In this document: positions 4,770 through 5,505 of the stretch, piece by piece | Numbering within the stretch: the first letter of the stretch is position 1 | Layout: each line of letters opens with the position of its first letter | Source: Nocardioidaceae bacterium | Lineage (GTDB): Bacteria > Actinomycetota > Actinomycetes > Propionibacteriales > Nocardioidaceae | Reading direction: 5' to 3' | DNA length: 5,505 nucleotides | NCBI GenBank assembly: GCA_025965395.1 | Contig: JAOPXA010000159.1 | Span: 1 to 5,505 of the forward strand | Made by a program: the position numbers and the translations under genes | The notes under the pieces: generated by a model | What the model was told of the DNA's origin: nothing | Database searches by the model: none | The model's input: only the letters and a program-made list of their open reading frames with translations

Positions 4770-5505
4770 TCAGTCGAGCTCTGCCTTTGCTTGCCGCGTA
4801 ATGAGTGACGACACCATGTCGCGGGGCGACATCGATCCGTCGATGAGAGCGGTGACGTGGGTGACAATGGGCATGTCGATGCCGTGCATCAACGCGAGCT
4901 CGGCCACTGACTGGCACGACTTGACGCCCTCGGCGACTTGACGCGTCTGGCCCATGACCTCGGCGATGGTCTGGCCCCGGCCGAGCTTCTCGCCGAACGA
5001 ACGGTTGCGTGACAAGGGCGAGCCGCAGGTGGCAACGAGGTCGCCCATGCCGGCAAGGCCCGAGAAGGTCATCGGGTCCGCGCCCATCGCGATGCCGAGG
5101 CGGGCTGTCTCTGCGAGGCCACGCGTGATGACCGAGGCCTTGGTGTTGTCGCCGAACCCCAAGCCGACGCATACGCCGACAGCTAAGCCAATGATGTTCT
5201 TTGTCGTGCCAGCCAGCTCGCAGCCGATCACGTCGCCATTGGTGTAGGGGCGAAAAGCTGGTGAGTGCATGAGCTTTTGGAGGTTTTCGGCGACCCCTAT
5301 GTCCTCACACGCGACGACGCTGGCAGCGGGCTCGCGGTTGGCGATCTCGCGCGCGAGGTTGGGGCCGGTGACGACGGCAATGCGCTCGGGTCCGGCGCCC
5401 GTGAGCTCGGCAATGACCTCGCTCATACGTTTGTGGGTGCCCAGCTCAATGCCCTTCATCAGGCTCACCAAAACGGCGTCCTTGGGGATGTCGGACCCCC
5501 AAGAG
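4770..5505 (-). CDS. gpsA: NAD(P)-dependent glycerol-3-phosphate dehydrogenase, C-terminal part (5' end outside window)
   Basis: GpsA reduces dihydroxyacetone phosphate to sn-glycerol-3-phosphate, the backbone for phospholipids. The window holds 244 codons plus stop of an enzyme usually about 330 aa long; the N-terminal GxGxxG nucleotide-binding motif lies beyond the right edge. Numbering from the first complete codon (5502-5504), the visible motifs are SLMKG (14-18), GPNLAREI (47-54), the KNII segment with the presumed catalytic Lys102, [12 protein letters not shown] (118-129), [12 protein letters not shown] (149-160) and SRNR (165-168). The frame continues without interruption through the window edge (residues [15 protein letters not shown]), so no start codon inside the window should be used. 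The TGA stop is at 4770-4772. ddl follows 56 bp later on the same strand, a pairing also seen in mycobacteria. Confidence 0.96.
   Translation of the reverse strand, partial: SWGSDIPKDAVLVSLMKGIELGTHKRMSEVIAELTGAGPERIAVVTGPNLAREIANREPAASVVACEDIGVAENLQKLMHSPAFRPYTNGDVIGCELAGTTKNIIGLAVGVCVGLGFGDNTKASVITRGLAETARLGIAMGADPMTFSGLAGMGDLVATCGSPLSRNRSFGEKLGRGQTIAEVMGQTRQVAEGVKSCQSVAELALMHGIDMPIVTHVTALIDGSMSPRDMVSSLITRQAKAELD

Noticed and set aside
4714..5172. Upstream in-frame extension of ddl, giving a 505-aa frame
   Set aside because: It overlaps gpsA in another frame and reads as low-complexity Arg/His-rich shadow; the Ddl fold starts at the ATG at 4713.
5469..5471. TTG as a possible gpsA start
   Set aside because: The conserved GpsA sequence continues upstream through the window edge, so the gene is simply truncated there.
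5468..5475. CCAAAACG inside gpsA, resembling the arm of the 68-bp repeat
   Set aside because: Only 8 bases match, it is in conserved coding sequence and has no partner arm nearby.

Overview
The window is a high-GC (about two thirds G+C by eye), densely packed stretch of chromosome from an actinomycete (Actinomycetota). The evidence is the GC-rich codon use, the zinc-type ribosomal protein L28, a DUF3515 lipoprotein (an actinobacterial family), and the gene order thiL / stand-alone Lrp-type domain / DUF3515 / ddl / gpsA, which from memory resembles mycobacteria and relatives. I cannot assign a genus.

Layout. Positions 1-134 hold the 3' end of rpmB (L28, + strand), followed by a GC-rich hairpin terminator (150-179). 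Positions 218-1911 hold a two-gene divergent module: a HTH-cupin regulator (287-868, -) and a thioredoxin-reductase-like flavoprotein (935-1834, +). They share a 66-bp promoter region with two short dyads. Each gene is followed by a copy of the same 68-bp hairpin element (218-285 and 1844-1911). The copies are about 90% identical, are in inverted orientation to each other, and bracket the module almost exactly. Then come thiL (1940-2881, -) and, divergent from it, a 78-aa Lrp/AsnC ligand-binding-domain protein (2976-3212, +) overlapped by a DUF3515 lipoprotein gene (3191-3658, +). On the opposite strand, converging on that pair, are ddl (3655-4713, -) and upstream of it gpsA (4770-5505, -, cut by the window end). 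The stops of the DUF3515 gene and ddl share one CTAG. No stretch longer than about 150 bases lacks a gene.

How the parts work together. rpmB, thiL, ddl and gpsA are housekeeping genes for the ribosome, thiamine pyrophosphate synthesis, the peptidoglycan precursor D-Ala-D-Ala, and glycerol-3-phosphate for phospholipids. gpsA and ddl look co-transcribed, with a strong hairpin directly after the gpsA stop. The regulator/flavoprotein pair looks like an accessory redox module inserted between conserved genes, with the HTH-cupin protein probably controlling the shared promoter.

Most worth a second look: (1) the paired 68-bp elements, conserved through the loop and carrying an apparently compensatory pair of substitutions; (2) the flavoprotein, which keeps its FAD motif and redox CxxC but has lost the glycine-rich NADPH-binding motif; (3) the operator-like dyads between the divergent genes; (4) the hairpin between gpsA and ddl.
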